The notes under the pieces were generated by a model. That model worked only from the letters and a program-made list of their open reading frames with translations, was not told where the DNA came from and ran no database searches. Positions 43,673-52,483 of a stretch of 64,000 nt of DNA are shown here, piece by piece (position 1 is the first letter of the stretch; each line of letters opens with the position of its first letter). A program made the translations under genes and the position numbers. Source of the stretch: [Mycobacterium] fortunisiensis (GTDB taxonomy: Bacteria; Actinomycetota; Actinomycetes; Mycobacteriales; Mycobacteriaceae); the NCBI RefSeq assembly GCF_019050325.1, contig NZ_VOMB01000024.1:145605-209604 (forward strand). The letters are read 5' to 3'.

Positions 43673-45129
43673 TGCGGCTCAGGTTCGGTCAGCATGCGCT
43701 TGATCACCCGCAACGTCACCGGCCCGGTCGCGAGATTCACCGCCAGATACACCGCCGCCGACAGCGGCAGCACCCACAGCACCGATGCGTGCGGCAGGGA
43801 CACCGGCACCGCGGCAGCGGCACCCAGCGGCAGCGCCAGCCGAAGGATGAACGGCCAGGGGGTGCGGTAGGGGGCGATTCGGCGCAACCGCCAGGTCGCC
43901 ACCAGCAGTCCGGTCGCCTCGGCGACGATCAGGGCCGCGGCGGCCCCGACCGCGCCATGGCTGGGCGTGAGGACGACGTTGAGCACGATGTTCCCGATCA
44001 GATTGACGAAGTTCAACCGGAACAGGAACACCTGGTCATGCGCGGCGAACAGGGCTTGGCTGATCGCCGCGTTGAGGAAGGTCAGTGTGACGGCCACCAG
44101 CAGCAATGCCAGGGTAAGGCCGCCGTGGGCGCCGAACTCCGACGAGCCAACAAGTTCGATCAGGCTGTGCGCCACGATGATTCCCACCACCGCGATCGGT
44201 GCGCCCAGAAACAGCATCGATTCCACCGTCCGGGTGACGAACCGGGCGAAGCTGTTCCGGTCGATTGCGAAGGTGTGGGTGGCGGTGGACAGCGTCGAGG
44301 ACTGGAAGAACGTCGACAGCACCGAGAGGGTGAACGCCAAGGTGTAGGCCAGGCCGTACACCCCGACCTGCTCGGGGGTGCTGCGCAGGCTCAGGATCAC
44401 CCCGTCGGCGCGCCAGTACAACACCGCGATGATCAGAACCCCGGTCTGCGGCAGGCTTTCCCGCAGCAGGTGCCAGCTCTCCGACAGTGAGAACACCGGC
44501 CGCCAGTCACTGATCCGGGCGGCCGCCAGCCCTTGGATCGTCAGCACCACCAACGGTGGGATCAGCTGCACCACGGCAAACCAGACCATGCCGGCGTCCA
44601 TCGCGATCAACATGACCGTGGCACCGAGCGACGCGATCCGGCTGACCAGGTCCGACCACGCCACCGCCGTGAACCGCAGGCTGGCCAGGAAAACCGGCTC
44701 CAGACAACTGGTCACGGTCGTCAGGATCAAGCCGCACGAGATGATCAGCACCATCTGGACGACTTCGTCCTGGCCGCGGTACACCACGGTCCCGGAGATC
44801 GCGGCGATCACGTACAACGGGATGCAGTACACCAGCGACATCCCGGCGTTGACCCGGACCAACCGGCTCAGTTCGCCGGTGCCCGACGCCACCCGGCGCA
44901 CCACGACGGCGCCCACACCCAGCTCGGTCAGGCTGGTCCACAGCCCGACGAACACCACGGCCGTGGTCAGGTACCCGTAACCGGCCGGCCCCAGATACCG
45001 GGTGGTGACCGCCACCGTCAGCACCGAGGCCACCATCCCCAGCGCCCGGAAGAACAGTTGCTGACCGAACGCCCGGGCCATCGCCCGGTTGGTTGCCCGC
45101 CCCACGGGTGCCGTGCCGGCATCGGCCAC
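43669..45129 (-). CDS. Wzx-type polysaccharide repeat-unit flippase (MATE/MVF superfamily)
   Basis: A 486-residue protein with 12-14 membrane helices in the pattern of polysaccharide flippases: QLFFRALGMVASVLTVAVTTRYLGPAGYGYL at the start, then GVGAVVVRR and VIAHSLIELVGSSEF later. It would turn lipid-linked repeat units across the membrane. GTG 45129 is chosen for the GAGGGT upstream and because homology begins soon after; the frame is open to 45261. Only 44 bases separate it from the divergent GT4 gene. Confidence 0.85.
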   Translation of the reverse strand: MADAGTAPVGRATNRAMARAFGQQLFFRALGMVASVLTVAVTTRYLGPAGYGYLTTAVVFVGLWTSLTELGVGAVVVRRVASGTGELSRLVRVNAGMSLVYCIPLYVIAAISGTVVYRGQDEVVQMVLIISCGLILTTVTSCLEPVFLASLRFTAVAWSDLVSRIASLGATVMLIAMDAGMVWFAVVQLIPPLVVLTIQGLAAARISDWRPVFSLSESWHLLRESLPQTGVLIIAVLYWRADGVILSLRSTPEQVGVYGLAYTLAFTLSVLSTFFQSSTLSTATHTFAIDRNSFARFVTRTVESMLFLGAPIAVVGIIVAHSLIELVGSSEFGAHGGLTLALLLVAVTLTFLNAAISQALFAAHDQVFLFRLNFVNLIGNIVLNVVLTPSHGAVGAAAALIVAEATGLLVATWRLRRIAPYRTPWPFILRLALPLGAAAAVPVSLPHASVLWVLPLSAAVYLAVNLATGPVTLRVIKRMLTEPEPQ

Positions 45130-45173
45130 GCTGCTACCCTCAGTCAACTCAGCGACTCTGGAACCGGGGACAG

Positions 45174-46232
45174 ATGCGCGCGTACATACCTTTGCCACAG
45201 GGTCTTTCCGCCACCGCGTGGGCCGAGCGGCACCGCCGCGGCGAGGTGCCGGACGCGTCACCGTACGGCCTGCACAGGCTCGCCGACCACGGCGTCGACG
45301 TCACCTTCGGAGAGGTTGCCCCGGGCCGGATCACCGAACGCGTGGCGGCGTCGGTGCGGTACCGCACCTGTGGGCTCGAGTTGGTCGAAGGGCTGCTGAC
45401 GGCCGGGGACAGGCGCCGGGCCGACGTGGTGCTGGCGTACGACGAACGCACCGGGGTGCCGGCCACATTGCTGCACGCCACCGGGCACCGGCCCACGGTG
45501 CTCGGGATCGGCTGGCTGACCCACCGCGGTGCCGCCCCGCGTCTGCACGGTGCCTTCGCCCAGCGGGCGGTGCGGCGCGCCGCGTCGGTGTTCACCCAGT
45601 GCGAACCGGTGCTGGGAATCCTGCACCGGGAGTGGGGTGTGCCGCGGTCGCGACTGCACTATGTGCCGCTCGGCATCGACACCGACTTCTACTCGGTCCA
45701 GCCCGGACCCGAACCGGGGACAACCGTCGTCGCCGGCGCGGGTGAGGACCGCTACCGCGACCACCCGCTTCTGGTCGCCGCGGTATCGCGGTTGCGCAGC
45801 AGGTATCCCGGCATCCGCCTGGAGTTGGCGACCGACCTGCCGGTGCGGCTGCCCGAGGACCTCGGCACGTTGTACCGCGGCCGGCTCGACGGCAAGATGC
45901 GCGATCTCTACCGGCGGGCCGGCGTGGTGGCCGTCGCGCTGAAGCCGACCGTCAGCGGTTCGGGTCTCACGGTGGCGCTGGAGGCGATGGCCAGTGGCCG
46001 CCCGCTGGTGATGACCGCCAACCCGGGGGTGGACGCCTATGTGGAGCACGGCGTCACCGGCCTGCTGGTACCGCCCGACGATGTCGACGCGTTCGCCGCG
46101 GCGATCGGGGAATTACTGTCCGACCCGGCCCGGCGGGCGGAAATGGGTGCCGCAGCGGCGATCCGGGCTCGCGAGCGGTTCACCTCCTCACGCATGGTCG
46201 CCAACTTGGCCGCTCTGGTCCGGGCGGTGTGA
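45174..46232 (+). CDS. Glycosyltransferase family 4
   Basis: A 352-residue GT-B enzyme. LHYVPLGIDTDFYSV is the hinge segment, TVVAGAGEDRYRDHPLLVAAVSRL (in two parts of a Rossmann unit) starts the donor domain, and VALKPTVSGSGLTVALEAMASGRPLVMT carries the E-x7-E region. ATG 45174 starts the conserved RAYIPLPQG. It ends 45 bases inside the convergent WecG-like gene, the longest of four such 3' overlaps in this locus. Confidence 0.83.
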   Translation: MRAYIPLPQGLSATAWAERHRRGEVPDASPYGLHRLADHGVDVTFGEVAPGRITERVAASVRYRTCGLELVEGLLTAGDRRRADVVLAYDERTGVPATLLHATGHRPTVLGIGWLTHRGAAPRLHGAFAQRAVRRAASVFTQCEPVLGILHREWGVPRSRLHYVPLGIDTDFYSVQPGPEPGTTVVAGAGEDRYRDHPLLVAAVSRLRSRYPGIRLELATDLPVRLPEDLGTLYRGRLDGKMRDLYRRAGVVAVALKPTVSGSGLTVALEAMASGRPLVMTANPGVDAYVEHGVTGLLVPPDDVDAFAAAIGELLSDPARRAEMGAAAAIRARERFTSSRMVANLAALVRAV

Positions 46233-47012
46233 CACCGTCGCACCCCCGGTATCCAGCACCGCGTTGCGCAGTCTCAGGAGCGCCGGAAGCCCGTGCACCA
46301 GGTAGCGGCGCGCGAGCCGGCGCGGCTCCTGACACAACCTGTACAACCACTCCAGGCCCAGGCGCTGGTAGCCGCCGGGGGCTCGATTCACCACTCCGGC
46401 AAGGAAATCCGCCGCCGCGCCGAAGGCCAGCACCACGTCGGCACCGGTTCGCGCCGCGTGCCGATCGATCCAGAGCTCCTGTCGTGGTTTGCCCAGTCCC
46501 ACGACCAGAGTGCGCACCCCGGCGGTGCGGACCTGCCCGGCCAACTCTGCCGACTTCAGCGGACACTCGACGTCACCACGACTCGGTGACCAGAACCAGG
46601 CCGGTTCCGCAGTCGGATACCGCTGGGCCCATACCTGGGCCAGCCGCCGGTGGGTGTCGGGCCGGCCACCGAGGAAGCCGACGGGCACGCGGTGCTGCAC
46701 GCACGCATCCAGCAGCGGCTCGAGCAGGTCGGCTCCGGTCACCCGGGGCCAGGGCGCACCGACAAGTCGAGAGCCGCGCCAGGCCACCGGAGCCCCGTCG
46801 GCCACCCACACCCACTGCGGCCCGCCGGCCACCTCGGCTCGGCCGGCCCGGAAATGGTGCACGTGGTCGAGATTCACCGAGCCGATCGCCAACGGCGACG
46901 CCGCCGGGGCGGTGAGGCGGCGGCGCACCAGAGCAACGACCTCGTCCGCAGACAACCGGGTAACCGAGGTGCTACCGACCCGCATGCGCGGCCGGACGGG
47001 GAGTGTCAGCAA
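46188..47012 (-). CDS. WecG/TagA/CpsF family glycosyltransferase (GT26)
   Basis: A 274-residue protein. The family signature is complete: NLDHVHHF, ADGAPVAWRGSRLVG, GADLLEPLLDAC, VPVGFLGGRPDTHRRLA, GLGKPRQELWIDRH and LGLEWLYRLCQEPRRLARRY. It transfers an N-acetylhexosamine or hexuronic-type sugar to a lipid-linked acceptor and is associated with polysaccharide elongation. TTG 47012 follows an AAAGG at suitable distance; ATG 46985 is the alternative. Confidence 0.87.
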   Translation of the reverse strand: MLTLPVRPRMRVGSTSVTRLSADEVVALVRRRLTAPAASPLAIGSVNLDHVHHFRAGRAEVAGGPQWVWVADGAPVAWRGSRLVGAPWPRVTGADLLEPLLDACVQHRVPVGFLGGRPDTHRRLAQVWAQRYPTAEPAWFWSPSRGDVECPLKSAELAGQVRTAGVRTLVVGLGKPRQELWIDRHAARTGADVVLAFGAAADFLAGVVNRAPGGYQRLGLEWLYRLCQEPRRLARRYLVHGLPALLRLRNAVLDTGGATVSHRPDQSGQVGDHA

Positions 47013-47065
47013 CGTTGGCTGCCTTTCTCGGTCGCCAGATTCAGCGAATCAGTACCACATCGCTG

Positions 47066-47093
47066 TTGCAGTTATTGCCGTGATAGTTAATAT
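47066..47093 (+). promoter_or_regulatory. Possible promoter of the Wzz-Wzy-lipoprotein operon
   Basis: TTGCAG (47066-47071), 16 bases, TAATAT (47088-47093) in a locally AT-rich stretch 49 bases before TTG 47142. The two hexamers match the housekeeping sigma boxes in four of six positions each. Confidence 0.4.
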
Positions 47094-47141
47094 CGCCCGG
47101 AAACGGTTCACAACCGCAGACCTCACCCGCAGGGATTGTCT

Positions 47142-47867
47142 TTGAACGTCGCCCAGTTTCTCCGGTCGCTCCTGGCGCGACCGGTTGCCATGACGCTGCT
47201 GGCAATCGTTGCGGCCGTCGCCGGCTACTTCGGGCTGTCCTCGACGGCGTCGAGGTACCAGTCGACCGCGGTGGCGGTCGTGATACCGCCCGGCAGCGGA
47301 TCCCCCGACGCCGGCCTGAACCCGTTGATCAACCTCAACAACGACATGGCACAACTGGCCGCCGTGGTGGCCACGGCAATCCAGAGCGACGGCGGACACC
47401 GTGCCGCCGCCGAGGCCGGCGGGACCGGCGACTTCACCGTCACCACCACATACGGCGACGCGTCGCTCTACGCACAGCTGTCGCCTCAGCTGGTGATCGT
47501 GGCCGAGGGCCCCGATCCGGATGCCGCCCGGCAGGCGGCCGCCGCCGTCGTCGAATACGCCCGCACCTGCCTGAACCAGATCCAGCTCGATTCGGCTGTG
47601 CCCGTGGTCAACAACGCGTTGCTCATTCCGTCTGTGGAACCGACCGACGCCGTCCAGATGCCGACGAGCGGGGCCCGCGCCGCCGCCACATACGCGCTCG
47701 GCGCGGTCCTCGCCGGCCTGATGGTGTTGCTGCTCGTCGACGCGACGCGGGAGATCGTCCAGCGCAGCCGCGGGCGTCCGGCCCCCGAACCTGCCCCCGA
47801 CCCAGCCGAGAAACCGGCCGGCGAACCGCTCACCGACTCCCCCGCCGACGACCATGCCCAACCTTGA
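47142..47867 (+). CDS. Wzz-like polysaccharide co-polymerase/chain-length protein
   Basis: A 241-residue protein with an N-terminal helix (about residues 12-34, PVAMTLLAIVAAVAGYFGL), a periplasmic domain, and a C-terminal helix (about 180-202, YALGAVLAGLMVLLLVDAT), followed by a proline-rich cytoplasmic tail (PAPEPAPDPAEKPAG). This is the two-helix layout of Wzz/CapA-type co-polymerases, without a tyrosine-kinase domain. AGGGA six bases upstream selects TTG 47142. It overlaps the polymerase gene by 14 bases. Confidence 0.75.
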   Translation: MNVAQFLRSLLARPVAMTLLAIVAAVAGYFGLSSTASRYQSTAVAVVIPPGSGSPDAGLNPLINLNNDMAQLAAVVATAIQSDGGHRAAAEAGGTGDFTVTTTYGDASLYAQLSPQLVIVAEGPDPDAARQAAAAVVEYARTCLNQIQLDSAVPVVNNALLIPSVEPTDAVQMPTSGARAAATYALGAVLAGLMVLLLVDATREIVQRSRGRPAPEPAPDPAEKPAGEPLTDSPADDHAQP

Positions 47868-49200
47868 CCTGAGCGCACCGGCGGCAACGCACGCCGCGGC
47901 GCCGCGCCGTGACCTGATCGGACCACTCATCCTGGGCGCCGGGGGATTCTTTCTACTGGGGATGCGTCAAACCTTCACGGTGCCACTCACATTCGGGCTC
48001 AGCCTCGGCCAGTTCCTGCTCTACCTCGCCGCGCCGGCCTGGGTGCTGTTCGGCCGGGCGGGCAGCAGATCCCCGATCGCGAACCGCTGGCTGATCCTGG
48101 CGACGCTGGCCTACCTGACCGCGTCGTTGGTGTCCTACGGCGCGGCGATGAGCCGCGGCACGGTGCCGCGCGGCATCGTCTTCGCCGACCGCTACATCTT
48201 CGGCGATCTCACCCTGAGCGCGATGGTGATCGCGATCGTCGTCATGATCACCACCGGCGACCAGGTGCTGCTGCTGCTCAAGGGGCTGGTGCTGGGCGGC
48301 GCGCTGTCGGCCGCCTTCGCGATCGTGAAACTGGTCGCCGGCATCGACCCGGCGCCGATGTTCATCCTTCCGGGTTTGAAGGCAAGCGATTTCGTGCTGG
48401 TCACCAATCTGGCCAGGGGTGGTGTCGAACGCCCGCAGGGCAGCGCGGGGCATCCGCTCGAGCTGGCCGGGGTGCTGACGGTGATCATTCCGCTGGGCCT
48501 GGCCGTCGTGGTGTGCGCCCGGGCGAAAGGCCAACGAACCTGGCCGTGGATCCTGTGTACCGCCCTGATGGCCGGCGGTGCGCTGACGACGGTGTCCCGG
48601 TCGGCGATCGTGGGCCTGACCGCGGCCCTGGTGGTGATGGCGTGGCGGTGGCCGGTCCAGCGTTTCGCCGCGCTGCTGCTCGCCGCGGCGGCCGCGATCG
48701 GGGTCGGGGCGCTGGCCCAACTCCAGGTCTTTTCCGCGCTCGTCCAGTCGTTCACCACCGTCACCACCGACTCGTCCATCGCGTCGCGCGGTGTGGGGGC
48801 GGCCTATGTCGCGAGCCACTACCGGGACCACTTCTGGATCGGACAGGGCACCGGGATGTACCCGGCATATCGTCAGCCGGTACTGGACAATCAGTACCTC
48901 TCGCGCCTGATGGAGACCGGGGCGTTCGGCTTGGTGAGCTTCGTCCTGCTGGTCGGCGTCGCACTCCTGTTGGCCCTGCGGGCCTCGGCGGCCGCGGACC
49001 CGCTCGTCGCAGAACTGGCGAGTGCGGTCAGCGGATCGCTGGCCGCGCTGGCCGTGATCGCCGTGATCCTCGATGTCAGCGGCTTCATCCAGATCTGGAC
49101 GGTCACCTGGATTCTCATCGCGCTGTCGACGGTGGTGTGGCGGCTGCGTCGGCAGCCCGTGAGCTCATCAGGAGGCGGACAACCATCATGGGCCGGGTGA
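47854..49200 (+). CDS. Wzy/O-antigen ligase-like polysaccharide polymerase
   Basis: A 448-residue protein with about 11 membrane helices. Between helices lies a long periplasmic loop (about residues 295-355) containing SSIASRGVGAAYVASHYRDHFWIGQGTGMY (in two parts) and LDNQYLSRLMETG, the arrangement of the O-antigen ligase/Wzy_C family with conserved His and Arg residues. It would polymerise flipped repeat units. ATG 47854 overlaps the Wzz-like gene, and the gene overlaps the lipoprotein gene by 13 bases. Confidence 0.83.
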   Translation: MPNLDLSAPAATHAAAPRRDLIGPLILGAGGFFLLGMRQTFTVPLTFGLSLGQFLLYLAAPAWVLFGRAGSRSPIANRWLILATLAYLTASLVSYGAAMSRGTVPRGIVFADRYIFGDLTLSAMVIAIVVMITTGDQVLLLLKGLVLGGALSAAFAIVKLVAGIDPAPMFILPGLKASDFVLVTNLARGGVERPQGSAGHPLELAGVLTVIIPLGLAVVVCARAKGQRTWPWILCTALMAGGALTTVSRSAIVGLTAALVVMAWRWPVQRFAALLLAAAAAIGVGALAQLQVFSALVQSFTTVTTDSSIASRGVGAAYVASHYRDHFWIGQGTGMYPAYRQPVLDNQYLSRLMETGAFGLVSFVLLVGVALLLALRASAAADPLVAELASAVSGSLAALAVIAVILDVSGFIQIWTVTWILIALSTVVWRLRRQPVSSSGGGQPSWAG

Positions 49201-50825
49201 ACGCAAGGTTTTTCGGTGCCGTGCTCCTCGTCGGTACGGTGCTGGCCGGTTGCGGATCTGGGCCGCCGGTGCGCGAAACCAGTTGGCAGACCACGATTAT
49301 CCCGTTCTCCGCGGCCGACCTGGTCAACCCGTTGCGCGGGCAGTACGAGAACCTGGCGACGCCGCTGTTCCCGCAGGCCGACCCGGCGCAGCGGGACCAT
49401 CCACGCTGGCCCGGCACCGCTGATGTCAGCCTGCGGATCGACTGGCGCACACTGCAACCGCGCGACCCCCGCAAGCTGCCGAAAAATGCCCCCGACCACG
49501 TCAAGTACGATTTCAGCCTGATCGATCGGGCGCTGGCGGCGGCACACAAAGCCGGTCGCCGGGTGGGATTCCGTGTCACCGCGTTCAATTCGTGCTGCGA
49601 GACCAGCTACCCCGACGCCACGGACATCTCGGTGCCGGACTGGCTGCCCAGCCTGGCCGGCACCACTCGCAGTTACCGGCATGACGGGGTCAGGTACGTG
49701 ATACCGGACTGGAACAACAAGGCCTACCTGTCGTACTTCACCGATCTCCTTGCCGCCCTGGGGCGGCGCTACGACCGTGACGAACGGCTCGCCGTGGTCG
49801 AGATGTCCGGCTACGGCGATTTCAGCGAGAACCACGTGGCTTTCCTGCGCGACGTCCTCGGCAGTCCGGGCCCGGCCCCGGAGCGCAGCCAGTCAGCCCT
49901 CGGCTATTTCAGCCAGTACCGCGACCAGTACATCACCAAGGACTCGATCACCGTGCTGGTGAACGCGAACCTGCGGGCCTTCCCCAACACCGCGCTGGTG
50001 ACCGCCACCGGCAATCCCGAGATCACCAAGCAACTGTTCCGGGACAGCCCGTTGCTGCGGGGGCGCCGAAAGCCGGTGGGGATCCGGGCTGACGGGCTCG
50101 GCGCCTTCGACCCGATCCCCACCTGGGCCGGCAATCAGTACTCGCGGTATGTCCAGATTCGCGATCCGATCGTCAACGTGGTGCTCAACCGGTACCGCAC
50201 GGCACCGGTGGTCACCGAGTGGATTCCCAACCCACCGCCGACGGGCATCATGGACTACTACACCACCGGCCTGCGCGATGTGGTGAACCGGCATGTCTCG
50301 ATGACATCGAGCACCGGATTTCCCGGTCAGCTCAACGCTTTTCCGATGCCGGCCGACCAGTATGCGGTGTGGGTGAAGGCCAACAAGTTCAGCGGCTACC
50401 GCTACGCGGTGACTGCCGAGCCGCAGGCCGGGCCCGTCCCGGCAGGGCAGCCGTTCAATCTGAGGCTGCGCTGGACCAACTTCGGCTCGGCGCCGGTGTA
50501 CGAACGCTGGCACCCGCGGTATGACATCGTCTCGTCGTCGGGGCAGGTGGTGCGCACCCTGACCGCAGGCACCGAGCTACGCGGTCTCGTCGCCGACCAG
50601 AGCTTCACCGATGTCACCGCCGAGCCGGCCGCGGCCTCGGAAGTGGACACCGTGCCGGTGGATCCCGGTCTGCCCCGCGGGCGCTACGAAGTGCGGGCCC
50701 AGGTGGTGTGGGCTGAGCACAAGCCGAACGCCACAGCGCGGGTGGACTTTCCGCCGATGAACCTGGCGCAGGACGGACGCGACGCCGACGGCCGCTACCC
50801 GGTCACCGCATTCACGGTCCGCTGA
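49188..50825 (+). CDS. Lipoprotein with DUF4832/glycoside-hydrolase-like barrel
   Basis: A 545-residue protein. The N-terminus has a lipobox (VLLVGTVLAGCGSG; lipid-modified Cys at about residue 22). The central part resembles a TIM-barrel glycosidase: LVNPLRGQYENLATPLFP, DVSLRIDWRTLQP, VGFRVTAFNSCCETSYP, VVEMSGYGDFSENH (a plausible acidic residue), PVVTEWIPNPPPTG. Its C-terminal beta domain (from about residue 425) has LRLRWTNFGSAPVYERW as in DUF4832 proteins. It may trim or modify the polymer outside the membrane. AGGAGG lies 12 bases before ATG 49188. No catalytic pair is proven. Confidence 0.75.
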   Translation: MGRVNARFFGAVLLVGTVLAGCGSGPPVRETSWQTTIIPFSAADLVNPLRGQYENLATPLFPQADPAQRDHPRWPGTADVSLRIDWRTLQPRDPRKLPKNAPDHVKYDFSLIDRALAAAHKAGRRVGFRVTAFNSCCETSYPDATDISVPDWLPSLAGTTRSYRHDGVRYVIPDWNNKAYLSYFTDLLAALGRRYDRDERLAVVEMSGYGDFSENHVAFLRDVLGSPGPAPERSQSALGYFSQYRDQYITKDSITVLVNANLRAFPNTALVTATGNPEITKQLFRDSPLLRGRRKPVGIRADGLGAFDPIPTWAGNQYSRYVQIRDPIVNVVLNRYRTAPVVTEWIPNPPPTGIMDYYTTGLRDVVNRHVSMTSSTGFPGQLNAFPMPADQYAVWVKANKFSGYRYAVTAEPQAGPVPAGQPFNLRLRWTNFGSAPVYERWHPRYDIVSSSGQVVRTLTAGTELRGLVADQSFTDVTAEPAAASEVDTVPVDPGLPRGRYEVRAQVVWAEHKPNATARVDFPPMNLAQDGRDADGRYPVTAFTVR

Positions 50826-51393
50826 GCCAGTCGTCACGGGTCAGGCTCCACAGCTCGTGGTCGTGCCGCTGCCCACTGCCGATCGCCATGTACTGGCGCA
50901 GCACCCCTTCGCGGACGAACCCGACCCGCTGCGCCACCTGGGTGGTCGCGGTGTTGCCGGTCGCGATGGGGGCGGCGATCCGTTCGATTCCCGGCTCGGC
51001 GAACAGCTGCGCGACGATCAGCCGACCGGCGGCAGCGGCCACCCCGCGACCGTGCTGTCGCGAATCCACCCACAGTCCCAGTTCGCTGCGGCCGTGGAAC
51101 CTGTCGATCCAGGCGTCGCACTGGCCGGCCAGCCGGCCCTCGACGACGATCACAAAGTGCAGGCCCGCTCCGCGGCGCATGCGTCGACGCGCCTTGAGGC
51201 ACTCGCGCAGCCAGGCACCCACCGTGTGGCGTTCCGGCCAGCTCTGCGGGGAATGGTCCCAATACGGCTCGATGCAGTCCTGGTTCGCCAGGCGCACCGC
51301 CCGCCATGCGGCGGCATCGGAGAACCGTGGCGGTCGCAGCGTCACCGGGATACCCGCCGACGTCACGCCGGAAAGCGTCGGTTTCGCTGTCAT
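50812..51393 (-). CDS. GNAT family N-acetyltransferase (RimJ/RimL-like)
   Basis: A 193-residue protein: VTLRPPRFSDAAAWRAVRLAN at the start, GLWVDSRQHGRGVAAAAGRLI containing the Q/R-x-x-G-x-A acetyl-CoA loop, and RIAAPIATGNTATTQVAQRVGFVREG, the NxxS-type element of RimJ-like enzymes. It may acetylate an amino sugar of the polymer, for example one produced by the aminotransferase or the PIG-L deacetylase, but a ribosomal-protein target cannot be excluded. ATG 51393 overlaps the methyltransferase stop (ATGA). Confidence 0.82.
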   Translation of the reverse strand: MTAKPTLSGVTSAGIPVTLRPPRFSDAAAWRAVRLANQDCIEPYWDHSPQSWPERHTVGAWLRECLKARRRMRRGAGLHFVIVVEGRLAGQCDAWIDRFHGRSELGLWVDSRQHGRGVAAAAGRLIVAQLFAEPGIERIAAPIATGNTATTQVAQRVGFVREGVLRQYMAIGSGQRHDHELWSLTRDDWLSGP

Positions 51394-52469
51394 TCCCACA
51401 GGCTATCGAGCAGCACCCAGCGCCCGGCCAACTGCGGCAGGTCAGCGGCGACCTCGTCGGACAGCTCGGCGAGCGTGAGCAGCACCAGGTCGGGCTCGGC
51501 GGCGACGAGGTGTTCGGGCGAGATGACCGGGATATCGGTGCCCGGCATGCGCCGTCCGTGTTTGGCCGGTGCGGCGTCGGCGACCGCGGCGAGCAGCCCC
51601 CGATCCAGCCCGGCCAGCGCGAACAGGGCCACGGCCCGCGACGCAGCGCCGTAGCCGTACACCCGCAGCCCGTCGTGGCGCCGGGCCGCCAGCCACTCGC
51701 GTAGCCGCCGGACCTGGGTTTCGGCGGCCCGCTGCAACGCGCCGTGGCGCAGCTGTTCGGTCTCGGGGCCGGCGGGACGGACGGCGCGGCGCGCGCCTCG
51801 TTCCGGCGCGTGTACGGCGGCCACCAACTCGGTGCCGCCGTACAGGTCGAAATGCCAGGTCTGGACCACGGTCATCCCGGCGGCCGCCAGCAATCGGTCC
51901 AGCGCGGCCGCCGAGTAGTAGGCGAAATGTCCGTGCCGCAACGCATTCCACTGCCGGCCGGCCACGATTGCGGCCAAGGTGTGGTACTGCAGGAGCAGCA
52001 CTCCGTCGTCGGCGGTGGCGGTGGCCCGTTCGGCGAACGCCGATCGCTGGTCGGGTTCGTGCATGATGCCGAAGCAGTCGAGGACCACGTCGGCCGTTGC
52101 GGTGGCGGCGGGCCCGACGCTGAATCCACGTTCGGCCAGTAGTCCGAGCCAACTGCCACCGTGCGGGCTGCCGAACTCTCGCACCGTCTTTCCGGTCAGC
52201 CAGCCGGCGTCGGCCACCCGTGCCACCGCGTCGGCCGCCTGGTTTCGCAGGGCCTGGGGCTCCACTCCGCGGGGTTCGGCGGTCACCGTGTCGTCCTCGG
52301 CCAGTTGCGCCAGCCCGCAATCGGCGCACAGCTCCATGGCCAGCCGGTGCGCGACCTCCCCGGCCCCGATCGGCTCCGTCGCCGAGGGAAAGTGGTCGGC
52401 GGCCGGGACCGTGCCGAGATCGAGCACCCGCTGCCGGCGCCGCCCGCCACACCCCCGGCAGCCGCTCAT
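51390..52469 (-). CDS. Divergent sugar C-methyltransferase family protein
   Basis: A 359-residue protein of the TylC3/NovU/TcaB9 family. The N-terminal zinc segment has CRGCGG and CADCGLAQL. The SAM loop reads REFGSPHGGSWLG where its relatives have EVASNDGYLL, and the catalytic block reads NALRHGHFAYYS, while the full-length relative at 55482 has DTVYHEHFQYYS. The tyrosine and glutamate of the YHEH catalytic group are thus Arg and Gly here. The C-terminal Rossmann-like part (VYGYGAASRAVALFALAGL) is kept. It may be a paralogue with a new reaction or a structural partner. Confidence 0.75.
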   Translation of the reverse strand: MSGCRGCGGRRRQRVLDLGTVPAADHFPSATEPIGAGEVAHRLAMELCADCGLAQLAEDDTVTAEPRGVEPQALRNQAADAVARVADAGWLTGKTVREFGSPHGGSWLGLLAERGFSVGPAATATADVVLDCFGIMHEPDQRSAFAERATATADDGVLLLQYHTLAAIVAGRQWNALRHGHFAYYSAAALDRLLAAAGMTVVQTWHFDLYGGTELVAAVHAPERGARRAVRPAGPETEQLRHGALQRAAETQVRRLREWLAARRHDGLRVYGYGAASRAVALFALAGLDRGLLAAVADAAPAKHGRRMPGTDIPVISPEHLVAAEPDLVLLTLAELSDEVAADLPQLAGRWVLLDSLWE

Positions 52470-52483
52470 GGCAGCATGACCCT

